Positions 56,210 to 64,000 of a stretch of DNA of 64,000 bases are shown piece after piece. A model generated the notes under the pieces. That model was not told the origin of the DNA. It did not search any database and saw only the letters and a list, made by a program, of their open reading frames with translations. Source of the DNA: Marinobacter salsuginis (GTDB lineage: Bacteria; Pseudomonadota; Gammaproteobacteria; Pseudomonadales; Oleiphilaceae); the NCBI RefSeq assembly GCF_009617755.1, contig NZ_BGZH01000001.1, forward strand, positions 2,108,001 to 2,172,000. The letters run 5' to 3'. The number at the start of each line of letters is the position of its first letter. Position 1 is the stretch's first letter. The position numbers were made by a program, and so were the translations under genes.

Positions 56210-57520
56210 TTAGTGTAGTTTGAGTCGTGGCTGCATGGCACGGCTGATTTTATCCATCAACCATATGATGCCGGTGCGGAACATGCCGTGCAGGGCCACC
56301 TGGTGCATCCGGTAAAGGGACAGGTAGAACATGCGGGCCACTTTGCCTTCGACGTACATGCTGCGGCCGGAAAGATTGCCCATCAGGTTGCCGACGGTGG
56401 TGTAGCGGCTGAAGTTGATCAGCGAACCATGGTCGTTGTACACGAAGGGAACCGCCTCACCATTGTCCAGGCGATTGCACAGAGTCTTGAACAGGGTGTC
56501 GGCCTGCTGGTGCGCTGCCTGGGCCCGAGGCGGAACCGGCCGGTCGGAATCCGGTTGCGGGCAGGCCGCGCAGTCGCCAAAGGCAAAGATATCCGAATCC
56601 TGGGTAGTTTGCAGGGTCTGCTCCACAACCAGCTGGTTGCCCCGGTTAACCTCCAGGCCCTCAAGCTCCGCCAGGAACGCCGGAGCCTTGATGCCCGCTG
56701 CCCAGATGGTCATTTCCGAGCTTAGTTCGGTACCGTCCTTCATTACGACCGAGGTGGGCCGCACCTCATTGACCGGCTGGCCGGTCAGTACCTTCACTCG
56801 CTGGTGTTCCAGTTCCTTGGTAGCCGCCGCAGACAGCCGGCCGGGCAACGCCGGAAGAATGCGGTCGGCGGCCTCAATCACGGTAATGGAAACGTCCGAG
56901 GGTTGAAGGTGGTTCATGCCGTAGACAGGAAGTTCCCGGGAAGCCAGGCGCAGTTCTGCTGCCAGTTCCACGCCAGTAGCTCCGGCTCCGATGATACTGA
57001 TGTTCAGGGTGTGTTCGGCCCCCTGGAATGCTTCGTGATTCTTGCGCAAAAAGGCGTTGAGCATCAGATTGTGAAAGCGTCTCGCCTGATCAAGGCTGTC
57101 CAGGAACAGGCAGTTGTCCTGGGCGCCGGGAGTGCCGAAATCGTTTGCGGTGCTGCCTACCGCGATGACCAGTGTGTCATAGGGGATGTGTCGTTCGGGA
57201 ACCACTTCTGTGCCGTCGAGATCGTGAAACGGGGCTATAACCACGTGTTTGTTCTGACGGTCCAGACCGCTCATTCGGCCCAGCTGGAATTCGTAGTGGT
57301 GTTTGCGGGCATGGGCGCGGTAGTTGATCTCGTTGGCGCTGGCATCCAGGGAGCCGGAGGCCACCTCATGCAACAGAGGTTTCCAGACGTGGGTCAGGCC
57401 GGCATCCACCAGCGTGATCCGCGCCTTGCGTTTTTTACCCAGTTTGTTGCCAAGGCTGGTAACCAGTTCGAGACCGCCGGCGCCACCGCCGACCACAACA
57501 ATGTGATGAAGGTTATCCAT
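56210..57520 (-). CDS. Type II NADH dehydrogenase (NDH-2)
   Basis: 436 aa. FAD-binding GGGAGG at residues 11-16 (VVVGGGAGGLELV), a second NAD-binding GAGATGVELAAEL, and the FAD-binding FAFGDCAACPQPD motif; a C-terminal amphipathic region (MFRTGIIWLMDKISRAM) for membrane attachment. It oxidises NADH and reduces quinone without pumping protons. ATG 57520 matches family N-termini; in-frame start 57679 adds a non-family tail of 53 residues over an inverted repeat. Lies 25 nt from the tRNA gene and downstream of the TetR gene (229 nt), which might regulate it. Confidence 0.9.
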   Translation of the reverse strand: MDNLHHIVVVGGGAGGLELVTSLGNKLGKKRKARITLVDAGLTHVWKPLLHEVASGSLDASANEINYRAHARKHHYEFQLGRMSGLDRQNKHVVIAPFHDLDGTEVVPERHIPYDTLVIAVGSTANDFGTPGAQDNCLFLDSLDQARRFHNLMLNAFLRKNHEAFQGAEHTLNISIIGAGATGVELAAELRLASRELPVYGMNHLQPSDVSITVIEAADRILPALPGRLSAAATKELEHQRVKVLTGQPVNEVRPTSVVMKDGTELSSEMTIWAAGIKAPAFLAELEGLEVNRGNQLVVEQTLQTTQDSDIFAFGDCAACPQPDSDRPVPPRAQAAHQQADTLFKTLCNRLDNGEAVPFVYNDHGSLINFSRYTTVGNLMGNLSGRSMYVEGKVARMFYLSLYRMHQVALHGMFRTGIIWLMDKISRAMQPRLKLH

Positions 57521-57545
57521 AACAATCAGACCTGTAAGTGAAGAG

Positions 57546-57578
57546 AGCCAAGCACTCTTCAGGTAAGAATGCTTGGCT
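57546..57578. promoter_or_regulatory. Inverted repeat in the NDH-2 upstream region
   Basis: AGCCAAGCA (57546-57554) and TGCTTGGCT (57570-57578) are perfect inverted 9-mers over a 15-nt loop, extendable on both sides with mismatches. It lies 26-58 nt before the NDH-2 start on the transcribed strand, so could be an operator or a leader hairpin. No T-run on either strand. Confidence 0.4.
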
Positions 57579-57749
57579 GTCCTCACTGTGGGGGCCAGCC
57601 GTGTCGCCAGGACTCGGTCGGGAAACAGCGCAGGGTCTGAGCCGGGCGCTAATGTTAACGCGGCCCGGGCTGTGGGCACAATTCTACGGAAGTGCTCATA
57701 CTTTCAGCCCCGGTGTGTGCTCTCTCACCGGGGTGCTGGAAGGGGAGGA

Positions 57750-58355
57750 TCAGTGCTGGGTGCGGTATCCGTCCAGGATGGCTGCCATATCGTCACCCAG
57801 GTCCTGCATGGCTTGCGGATCCAGGTGGCGTTCACCCATGGATCTCAGGCCCATGATCTGCGCCTGGATAAGCCGGGCAATCCGCCGGCTGTCTACGGAC
57901 TGAACCAGCTCACCTTTCACCCGGGCCTGCTCAACCAGGTCTGCAACGGAGTGCTCAATGGCAGCAAGAATGCTGTCGGCCAGCTCGGCCAGCTCTGCGT
58001 GGGTGTTTTTCGATTCCAGCAGTGTTTTCACGATCATGCAGGCCCGGGCGGGTGTCGCATTCTGGTTGCCGCAACTGCATGCGATGCCGCGCAGGTAGTC
58101 CTGGAGACCGTCAACGATCGAATCATAACCCTTGAGGTGCACAGCCATTTCTCTGCCGCCCTGTTCGGCATAGGCAGCCAGTGCTTCCGAAAACAGGCCA
58201 TCCTTGCTTCCGAAGGTGGCGTAAATGCTGCCCGGGCGCATATCGAGGGCCTGCTCGATCTGTTTCATGGAGCTGCCGTGATAGCCCTTCTCCCAAAACA
58301 GGCCAACGGCCTTTTCCAGGGCGGTCTTTCGGTCATAGCGCGCGTGTCTGGCCAT
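57750..58355 (-). CDS. TetR-family repressor
   Basis: 201 aa. N-terminal helix-turn-helix (KTALEKAVGLFWEKGYHGSSMKQIEQALD, abridged: LFWEKGYHGSSMKQI) and the C-terminal ligand domain with two cysteines (RGIACSCGNQN and ARACMIV) that may act as an electrophile or redox sensor as in NemR. The gene is divergent from the AhpD-like gene at 58473 and shares the region holding three 17-bp operator copies, so it likely represses both itself and that gene. Confidence 0.9.
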   Translation of the reverse strand: MARHARYDRKTALEKAVGLFWEKGYHGSSMKQIEQALDMRPGSIYATFGSKDGLFSEALAAYAEQGGREMAVHLKGYDSIVDGLQDYLRGIACSCGNQNATPARACMIVKTLLESKNTHAELAELADSILAAIEHSVADLVEQARVKGELVQSVDSRRIARLIQAQIMGLRSMGERHLDPQAMQDLGDDMAAILDGYRTQH

Positions 58356-58380
58356 AACAACACTTCACCATTGTCGTGAT

Positions 58381-58458
58381 TTGAATGACCGCTCAATTAT
58401 ATCTTGAATGATCGCTCAATAACAGTTAGCCTGAAGTTGTAATTGAGCATTCATTCAA
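58381..58458. promoter_or_regulatory. Three 17-bp TetR-type operator copies
   Basis: TTGAATGACCGCTCAAT (58381-58397), TTGAATGATCGCTCAAT (58404-58420) and, inverted, ATTGAGCATTCATTCAA (58442-58458), consensus TTGAATGANYGCTCAAT, in the divergent gap between the TetR and AhpD-like genes. Quasi-palindromic half sites TTGA-ATGA/TCA(T)-TCAA. The third copy ends just before the AhpD-like ribosome site. Confidence 0.75.
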
Positions 58459-58472
58459 AAATGGAGTTGGCA

Positions 58473-59024
58473 ATGACAGACTTTACCCTTCACGACAAAG
58501 ACACGGCACCGGAACAATCCAAACCCCTGCTGGACAATTCGCACAAGGCGTTCGGCATGATTCCCGGTTTGCATGCAGTTATGGCGGAAGCGCCGGGTCT
58601 TCTCGAGGGCTATCAGCAACTGCACCAACTGGTGTTGGACAGCAGCTTCGACAACGATGAGAAGACCGTGGTCTGGCAGACGATTAACGTGGAAAACGCT
58701 TGCCACTATTGCGTTCCCGCGCACACGGGGATTGCCAAATCCATGAAAGTGTCTGATGACATTACCAATGCTCTGCGGGACGAAACGCCGCTGCCCAGTG
58801 ACAAGCTGGAAGCGCTCAGAACCTTCACCCTCGCGGTCATGCGCAAACACGGCAATGTCAGCAAGGAGGACCTGGATGCCTTCTATGAAGCCGGGTACCA
58901 GCATCGCCAGGTACTGGAAGTGATTCTGGTGTTGTCCCAGAAAGTGATGAGTAACTACGTGAACCACATCGCGGAGACGCCGGTGGATGAGCCGTTCAAG
59001 AGGTTTGAATGGCAGAAGAAGTAA
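58473..59024 (+). CDS. AhpD-like carboxymuconolactone decarboxylase-family protein
   Basis: 183 aa. The CxxC pair is C77 and C80 with H84 (ENACHYCVPAH), the AhpD-core active site used in peroxidase chemistry. The rest is all-helical, typical of the CMD family. TGGAG lies 6 nt before ATG 58473; in-frame starts 58443 and 58461 overlap the operator. Paired with the TetR regulator, suggesting a response to oxidants or electrophiles. Exact reaction unknown. Confidence 0.88.
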   Translation: MTDFTLHDKDTAPEQSKPLLDNSHKAFGMIPGLHAVMAEAPGLLEGYQQLHQLVLDSSFDNDEKTVVWQTINVENACHYCVPAHTGIAKSMKVSDDITNALRDETPLPSDKLEALRTFTLAVMRKHGNVSKEDLDAFYEAGYQHRQVLEVILVLSQKVMSNYVNHIAETPVDEPFKRFEWQKK

Positions 59025-59050
59025 TCCGGGCTTTGCGGCAACGGAGCGGG

Positions 59051-61159
59051 TCAGCCCGCGTCCGTTGCCAGAATGTTCGCCTGTTTTGACCTCTTTTTAC
59101 TCTCGAGGCGTTTATCGACGCACCGGGTGTCGTCTTCGAGAATAACCACGCACTCAAGGCACTGAATGCACTCGTCGTAGTCGATCCGGCCATCCTTGCG
59201 AATGGCATTGATGCCGCATTCGTTTTTGCAGTGCTGACAGGGGTTTCCACAGAGCTCAACCCGGTCCAGCCAGCTGAACAGCCGGAACCGGCCAAGCACC
59301 GCAAGGCCGGCACCCAGCGGGCACAGGTAACGGCAATAGAACTTGTGGATGAACATGCCGATCACCAGCAGGCCAACGGCATAGAGCACGAAAGGCCAGG
59401 AGCGCACAAAAAACAGGGTAATACTGGTCTTGAATGGCTCCACTTCTGCCAGTTTTTCGGCGATGGTCAGGGAATAGAAAGCGGTGCCCACCAGAGCGAG
59501 CAGGATCGGATATTTGAGCAGGATCAGGCGCCGGTGCCATTGCTCGGGAACCTTGATCTGGCGGAACTTCAGTTTTTCGCCAAGCCAGGCGGCCATTTCC
59601 TGCAGGGCGCCAAAGGGGCAGAGCCAGCCACAGAAAAGGCCGCGGCCCCAGATGAACAGGGTGATGAATGTATAGACCCAGAGAATGAAAATGATCGGAT
59701 CCAGCAGGAAGACGTTTAGGGAGAAACCGTCCCAGACTGCCAGGAACAGGGTGTAGATGTTAACCACCGAAAGCTGACCCTGGGCGTAGAAACCGATAAA
59801 GAACAGGGTGAAGAACAGAAATCCCCAGCGGAACCGGTGTACCAGCTTCGGGTTGCGGCTCAGGGTTTTCTGGCGGGCGAAAAACACGGTCAGAACGGTC
59901 AGGCCGAGAACCAGCAGTGAAATCTGCCACCAGCGTTCCTTCCAAAGGCCGATCCAGACTGGTTGACGGGTGTCCTCCGGGTTGGGAGCAATCTCGACGG
60001 CCTCAAACAGTTCTTCGTTGAACCGAACCGGGATATTCAGGGAGGTGCGGTCCACCATCAGGTGATTGCGGGCCAGTTCGACATTGAGCTTCAGGTTGGC
60101 GTCCGCTCCGGGGTTGAAGCCGGCGTTACCACCCACGCGGAACAGGTTCCCTGCATCGAACGATGGGATGCCAGCGGCCCGAAAATCGAGATTCTGATCC
60201 AGCAGGTTCAGGTCGCGCATTTCCACGGCCAGGTTGTTCTGGGTCAGACCAACACGGTCCGGAGAGCTGCCGGGTACGAACTCGCGGGAAACGTGGGGAA
60301 AGGCGCCCCGGGACATGACGGCCAGAACCTGTGCGCCCTCGTCTATCCGTTGCATGAGGCGCTGGTAACCATCGTCGCCGAGCAGGTTCCGTCCCACCAT
60401 GGGCGAATTGATGTAGGCGAAGAAAAGCTCGGTAAAAGGTTCGCCGTCTGCGGGCTGTATGTCCATGGGGTAGTCGGAAAGAGGCCGGCCCAGCTCGGCC
60501 TCGATGGACTCGGCGGTAATCTGCCAGTGTCCGATATAACCTCGGTCCAGGAGCTGCTGCCACGACAGTGGCTGGTAGAAATCCGGTTTTGCCTTTGTGG
60601 GCGCGCTCTGGGCAAAGCCCTCGAGTTTCTTGCGGGCCACCTTGAGAGCAGAAGAGAGTACGGTGTCGTTAATGATCAGCACCGAGACCGTGGCCTTGCT
60701 GACACCGTCAAAGTGCACGACGTTGCCTTCACTGGTTCGACCTGAACGGCTGGAATTGGAGGTGCTGACAATGATTTGCTCTTGTAACGAATGCCCTTCG
60801 TATTGGTCTACAAACTCGAACAGGGGAGCTTCGCCCAGGCCATGTAGAAAGACCGGCTCGTGGTGATTCAGGACTTTGATACCGGTAAAACGGCCTTTGG
60901 TGTCCAGACCAATCAGCATGCTGATCGGTTTGCCGGCAAAGCCCTGAAGGCGGCTGTGATCTATGGATTCGTAAGCATAGCCGAGCAGTTCCTGGAGTTG
61001 ATACACCGGATACACCGGGAAATCCGGCAGCTTGTCTTCAATGATGGTTGCCGAGGGAAACAGCTCCTGGATCAGCGCCCGCTTGCTGTCTGACAGCTCG
61101 GCCTGTACCAGGGGCATAACAAACAGACAGGCAAGAAGGAGCACAATGCGCCCTGCCAT
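59051..61159 (-). CDS. NosR/NirI-family membrane protein with FMN-binding and 4Fe-4S domains
   Basis: 702 aa. Signal peptide (MAGRIVLLLACLFVMPLVQA), an FMN-binding domain with a flavinylation-type threonine in DGVSKATVSVLIIND, a middle periplasmic region, a membrane segment cluster with NapH-type motifs CGWLCPFGALQE and CRYLCPLGAG, and a C-terminal ferredoxin-like end with CGNPCQHCKNECG and CIQCLEC. NosR passes electrons for N2O reduction; no nosZ or other nos gene is in the window, so this orphan may serve another electron-transfer route. ATG 61159 has AGGAG upstream; longer start rejected. Confidence 0.9.
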   Translation of the reverse strand: MAGRIVLLLACLFVMPLVQAELSDSKRALIQELFPSATIIEDKLPDFPVYPVYQLQELLGYAYESIDHSRLQGFAGKPISMLIGLDTKGRFTGIKVLNHHEPVFLHGLGEAPLFEFVDQYEGHSLQEQIIVSTSNSSRSGRTSEGNVVHFDGVSKATVSVLIINDTVLSSALKVARKKLEGFAQSAPTKAKPDFYQPLSWQQLLDRGYIGHWQITAESIEAELGRPLSDYPMDIQPADGEPFTELFFAYINSPMVGRNLLGDDGYQRLMQRIDEGAQVLAVMSRGAFPHVSREFVPGSSPDRVGLTQNNLAVEMRDLNLLDQNLDFRAAGIPSFDAGNLFRVGGNAGFNPGADANLKLNVELARNHLMVDRTSLNIPVRFNEELFEAVEIAPNPEDTRQPVWIGLWKERWWQISLLVLGLTVLTVFFARQKTLSRNPKLVHRFRWGFLFFTLFFIGFYAQGQLSVVNIYTLFLAVWDGFSLNVFLLDPIIFILWVYTFITLFIWGRGLFCGWLCPFGALQEMAAWLGEKLKFRQIKVPEQWHRRLILLKYPILLALVGTAFYSLTIAEKLAEVEPFKTSITLFFVRSWPFVLYAVGLLVIGMFIHKFYCRYLCPLGAGLAVLGRFRLFSWLDRVELCGNPCQHCKNECGINAIRKDGRIDYDECIQCLECVVILEDDTRCVDKRLESKKRSKQANILATDAG

Positions 61160-61268
61160 GGGGTACTCCTGTGGTTCTTTTTGTTTGATCTTCCATGCTA
61201 GAGTTTTCGGCCCCGGGCTCAATGCGACCTCGGAGCCAGCTGACTGCTACTTTGTGAGGAGAAATGCC

Positions 61269-62141
61269 ATGACCGACGCTACCTACACGCCGCCCAAAGT
61301 CTGGAAATGGGACTCCGAGAGCGGGGGGCGGTTTGCCAGCATCAACCGCCCGATCGCCGGCCCGACCCACGACAAGGAGCTGCCGGTTGGCAAGCACCCG
61401 TTGCAGTTGTACTCGCTGGCCACCCCCAACGGCGTGAAAGTGACGGTGATGCTCGAGGAACTGCTGGAGCTGGGTATCAAAGACGCCGAGTATGACGCCT
61501 GGCTGATCAAGATTACCGAGGGCGATCAGTTCGGCAGCGGCTTTGTGGAGGTGAACCCCAACTCCAAGATTCCCGCCATGATGGACCACAGTGTCACCCC
61601 GTCCATCCGTCTGTTCGAATCCGGGTCGATTCTGCTCTATCTGGCGGAGAAATTCGGGGCCTTCCTGCCCAAGGACGTTGCCGGGCGTGCCGAAACCATG
61701 AACTGGCTGTTCTGGCAAATGGGCAGCGCACCCATGCTTGGTGGCGGCTTCGGTCATTTCTACGCCTATGCGCCGGAATACTATGAGTACCCGATCAACC
61801 GTTACACCATGGAGGTCAAGCGTCAGCTCGATGTACTGGACCGTCAGTTGGCAAACAACCGATACATCGCGGGCGACGAATACACCATTGCCGATATGGC
61901 CATCTGGCCCTGGTACGGCGCCCTGGTGAAAAACAAGGTGTATGACGCGGCCGAGTTCCTGGAAGCTCACACCTACACCAACGTGATTCGCTGGGCCGAT
62001 GAGATCGCTCAGCGCCCGGCGGTCCGGCGTGGCCGGATGGTTAACCGGGCCTGGGGTGAGCCGAGCAGCCAGCTGCATGAACGCCACGATGCCAGCGATT
62101 TCGAGACCCGGACCCAGGACAAAATCGGGGACGGTGAATGA
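61269..62141 (+). CDS. Glutathione S-transferase, YghU type
   Basis: 290 aa, the length of YghU-like glutathione-dependent disulfide-bond oxidoreductases. N-terminal thioredoxin fold includes LQLYSLATPNGVKVTVMLEE and NPNSKIPAMMD, glutathione-binding ESGSILLYLAEKFG, and a helical C-terminal domain (GDEYTIADMAIWPWYGALV, abridged). GAGGAG at 61255-61260 precedes ATG 61269. Overlaps the LOG gene by 4 nt, so co-translated. Activity inferred from family. Confidence 0.92.
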   Translation: MTDATYTPPKVWKWDSESGGRFASINRPIAGPTHDKELPVGKHPLQLYSLATPNGVKVTVMLEELLELGIKDAEYDAWLIKITEGDQFGSGFVEVNPNSKIPAMMDHSVTPSIRLFESGSILLYLAEKFGAFLPKDVAGRAETMNWLFWQMGSAPMLGGGFGHFYAYAPEYYEYPINRYTMEVKRQLDVLDRQLANNRYIAGDEYTIADMAIWPWYGALVKNKVYDAAEFLEAHTYTNVIRWADEIAQRPAVRRGRMVNRAWGEPSSQLHERHDASDFETRTQDKIGDGE

Positions 62142-62698
62142 AGGTCGCGGTCTATTGTGGCTCCCGGTCCGGCAACGATCCGCTATACGCGGACAAGGCC
62201 CGGGAGCTGGGTGATTACCTCGGCCGTAACGGTATCGAGCTGGTGTTCGGCGGTGGTCATGTCGGCCTGATGGGTGTGGTGGCCGATGCGGTACTGGCGG
62301 CCGGTGGCCGGGTTCACGGGGTAATCCCGGAGCACCTGCGGGACCGGGAACTGGCCCATTCCGGCCTGACCGAATTGCATGTGGTCAAGAACATGCACGA
62401 GCGCAAGGCCCTGATGGCCGATCTGGCCGATGGTTTCGTGGCGCTGCCGGGCGGCATTGGCACCCTGGAAGAGCTGTTCGAGGCCTGGACCTGGGGCCAG
62501 CTGGGCCTGCACCACAAGCCTTGTGCCATCTACAACGTCAACGGGTTTTTCGATCCACTGTTGGCGATGGCGCAAACCATGGAGCAGGCCGGGTTTCTCA
62601 AGCAGCAGTATATCGACATGCTGATCCAGGCCGATCAGCCAGACACTCTGCACCGGGCTTTCCTGCACTATCAGAGCCCGGGAGAAAAATGGTCGTGA
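62138..62698 (+). CDS. LOG-family nucleoside 5'-monophosphate phosphoribohydrolase (TIGR00730 type)
   Basis: 186 aa. VYCGSRSGNDPLY near the N-terminus and the LOG motif PGGIGTLEELFEAWTW, with MHERKALM before it, mark a TIGR00730/LOG protein that releases bases from nucleoside monophosphates (cytokinin-activating type). ATGA overlap of 4 nt with the GST gene; a strong hairpin follows. Physiological substrate in bacteria not fixed. Confidence 0.93.
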   Translation: MKVAVYCGSRSGNDPLYADKARELGDYLGRNGIELVFGGGHVGLMGVVADAVLAAGGRVHGVIPEHLRDRELAHSGLTELHVVKNMHERKALMADLADGFVALPGGIGTLEELFEAWTWGQLGLHHKPCAIYNVNGFFDPLLAMAQTMEQAGFLKQQYIDMLIQADQPDTLHRAFLHYQSPGEKWS

Positions 62699-62705
62699 CC
62701 GCTCC

Positions 62706-62728
62706 AGGGCCCGGCGCAGCCGGGCCCT
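62706..62728. terminator. Hairpin at the end of the LOG gene
   Basis: AGGGCCCGGC (62706-62715) and GCCGGGCCCT (62719-62728) form a perfect 10-bp stem with a 3-nt loop, 8 nt after the LOG stop codon. A pyrimidine-rich tail (CTCTTTTTCC) follows 5 nt later. It also overlaps the end of the convergent small gene. Confidence 0.7.
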
Positions 62729-62903
62729 ATTCCTCTTTTTCCTTGGCTTTGCGAATAGCTTCCAGCTTCTCGTGCAGCAGGGCTTCCAGTTTGATCAGCT
62801 TTTCCCGGTTTTTCTCATTGGGCCGGTTGGTGTAGAGATCGACATAGGTCTTGGTGACCTCGCTCAGTACCGGATGAAGCTTTTTGTAGTCTTCCTCACT
62901 CAT
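62727..62903 (-). CDS. Small helical protein of unknown function
   Basis: 58 aa, lysine- and glutamate-rich and likely one long helix (KLHPVLSEVTKTYVDLY then LIKLEALLHEKLEAIRKAKEKEE, abridged). AGGAG lies 7 nt before ATG 62903; an in-frame start at 62927 is less likely. Unrecognised; convergent with the LOG gene. Confidence 0.6.
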   Translation of the reverse strand: MSEEDYKKLHPVLSEVTKTYVDLYTNRPNEKNREKLIKLEALLHEKLEAIRKAKEKEE

Positions 62904-63005
62904 GGTCAGCACTCCTGATGAAAACAATGGACTCCATGACAGTAACTATGGATCATCCCCGGCAATCATCAAGGACCTGGATCAACTCCAGAACGGTTTT
63001 CCCCC

Positions 63006-63749
63006 TTATTCCATCCGGCTGACTTTGGCCATCAAGCGACGCCAGTCTATGGGCAGCCGGTTCTCCAGATCTGTCAGCACCGGGTCTTTCGGGTGTACGG
63101 ACTGAAAGTGCTGTTTGCTGGCATAAACCACGGTGTTGTTGCTTTTGCTTCGAAAGCCCAGAAGCACCGCAAAATGCCTCCTCAGCCTTCGGAAGTAGGC
63201 GCCTTCGACATCCGGTGTTCTGTGGTAGTTCAGCACCAGCCAGCCGTCATCGGTTAACACACGGGCACATTCGTCCACGAACTGCTTCTGGGCCTGCGCC
63301 GGGCTCATCCGGTCTGCGTTATACAGGTCAGCGAGAACCATATCGGTGCTTGCGTCCGCCAGCTTTTCCAGGGCATCCCGGGCATCGGCAATGGTGACCT
63401 CAAGGCGCTCGCTGTCTGGCAAGTCGAAAAACTCTCTGGCCGTATCCAGTACCGCCTGGCGAAGTTCCACAGCGTGTATTCGGCATTCGGGATAGAGATG
63501 GTGAAATGCACCGGCCATGACACCGCCGCCCAGGCCCAGAATGGTCACGTGGCCGGGGTTGGCAAACACCGCCGGCAGCATCATGGCCCGGTTGTACTCG
63601 TGTACCGGCAGGTAGGGATAACGACGGTCGATCTTGCTCTGCTCGAATACCGAATTGAAGGTGAGTACCCGATGCTTACGGTAATCGACCACCAGGATGC
63701 TGCCCAGGGCATCCCGGGTGTGGTGGACAATCTCGCCTTTGTTGAACAT
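63006..63749 (-). CDS. Spermidine-synthase-like aminopropyltransferase fold protein
   Basis: 247 aa. Rossmann fold with the S-adenosyl-binding stretch TILGLGGGVMAGAFHHLYP, acidic loop HAVELRQAVLDTAREFF and DARDALEKLADASTDMVLADLYN. The fold matches the spermidine synthase family, but the short length and lack of the usual substrate-site residues do not prove aminopropyl transfer; such paralogues are common as methyltransferase-like proteins. Co-directional with the ankyrin gene (6-nt gap). Could relate to the distant decarboxylase at 5792. Confidence 0.75.
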   Translation of the reverse strand: MFNKGEIVHHTRDALGSILVVDYRKHRVLTFNSVFEQSKIDRRYPYLPVHEYNRAMMLPAVFANPGHVTILGLGGGVMAGAFHHLYPECRIHAVELRQAVLDTAREFFDLPDSERLEVTIADARDALEKLADASTDMVLADLYNADRMSPAQAQKQFVDECARVLTDDGWLVLNYHRTPDVEGAYFRRLRRHFAVLLGFRSKSNNTVVYASKQHFQSVHPKDPVLTDLENRLPIDWRRLMAKVSRME

Positions 63750-63755
63750 GCCGGC

Positions 63756-64000
63756 TTACTGGCTGTGTTCTTCGAACAGACGTCGCACGCTGTCGTTTTT
63801 TGCCAGCGACCATGCAGTGTTACCGTTGCTGTCCTCGGCGTCGCGATCAGCACCTTTTTCGAGCAGCAGGCGCACGGTTTCCGGATGGCCGTGTTTGCTG
63901 GCCAGGATCAGCAGGGTCTCGCCCTCGCTGGTGCGCATGTTGACCGGGACTCCGGCATCAAGCATCACGCTGAGTGGCCCGGCTCCGCCGTTGCGGGCAA
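63756..64000 (-). CDS. Ankyrin-repeat protein, C-terminal part cut by window end
   Basis: The reading frame stays open to the window edge. Visible residues form ankyrin repeats (AVMLDAGVPVNMRTSEGETL-like start, LLILASKHGHPETVRLLLEKGAD, SNGNTAWSLAKND) and a short end (RRLFEEHSQ). Protein interaction domain; partner unknown. GTG at 63968 is not the real start because the frame continues upstream. The spermidine-synthase-like gene follows with 6 nt between. Confidence 0.8.
   Translation of the reverse strand, partial: ARNGGAGPLSVMLDAGVPVNMRTSEGETLLILASKHGHPETVRLLLEKGADRDAEDSNGNTAWSLAKNDSVRRLFEEHSQ

Noticed and set aside
59051..61159. A complete nitrous-oxide reduction (nos) operon
   Set aside because: Only the NosR-like gene is present; the flanking genes are AhpD-like, TetR, glutathione transferase and LOG proteins, without nosZ, nosD, nosF or nosY.

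Overview
The window looks like chromosomal DNA of a marine, GC-rich gammaproteobacterium, most probably Marinobacter or a close relative. This is inferred from gene content and style: an ectoine-synthase gene, a monomeric NADP-isocitrate dehydrogenase, a TRAP-fed 3-hydroxybutyrate pathway, an OprI-like alanine-zipper lipoprotein and long GC-rich hairpin repeats. I saw no transposase, integrase, phage gene or CRISPR array. Most of the window reads as ordinary, densely packed core chromosome.

Layout. 1-6967: end of a cytochrome-oxidase assembly region (ctaB tail, SCO copper chaperone), helicase hrpB, an eIF2B-like protein facing an ATP-grasp protein, and an ornithine/lysine decarboxylase. 7138-13036: an MFS gene with an orphan ectC, a GTPase/DUF2868 pair, a small membrane protein and a lipoprotein esterase. 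13037-23336: a self-contained 3-hydroxybutyrate-oligomer catabolic cluster (secreted oligomer hydrolase, sigma-54 activator, TRAP transporter, 3-hydroxybutyrate dehydrogenase, acetoacetyl-CoA synthetase). Both control regions carry copies of one 18-bp palindrome and a -24/-12 promoter. 23830-32521: isocitrate dehydrogenase, a cation antiporter, YbaK, a diguanylate cyclase, a class-C-like serine hydrolase and small unknown proteins. 32648-37200: a large 7TMR-DISM hybrid kinase with a membrane protein and a CheY-like regulator. 37226-38286: small genes and short structured transcripts.

38302-48800: an exonuclease, queC-queE, an AraC regulator, a hydrolase, a secreted nuclease, a WYL regulator and two MFS transporters, one paired with a MarR regulator. 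48841-54209: a manganese (yybP-ykoY) riboswitch upstream of a TMEM165/GDT1-type exporter, then an envelope block: an ErfK/YbiS-type L,D-transpeptidase, NfeD, a slipin, an OprI-like lipoprotein ending in lysine and a second L,D-transpeptidase. 54317-64000: a K+/H+ antiporter, tRNA-Gly(CCC), a type II NADH dehydrogenase, a TetR/AhpD pair with three operator copies, a NosR-like flavin/Fe-S membrane protein without nos genes, a YghU-type glutathione transferase, a LOG-family hydrolase, a spermidine-synthase-like protein and a cut ankyrin protein.

The best-supported system is the 3-hydroxybutyrate regulon, where enzymes, transporter, activator, binding sites and promoters all fit together. Other points worth follow-up are a hairpin repeat family with different arms but an identical 25-nt core, the orphan ectC with intact metal ligands, a 29-codon reading frame closed by a terminator, and a possible small RNA. 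No single gene here is obviously a new kind of system; the novelty lies mainly in regulation and in non-coding elements.
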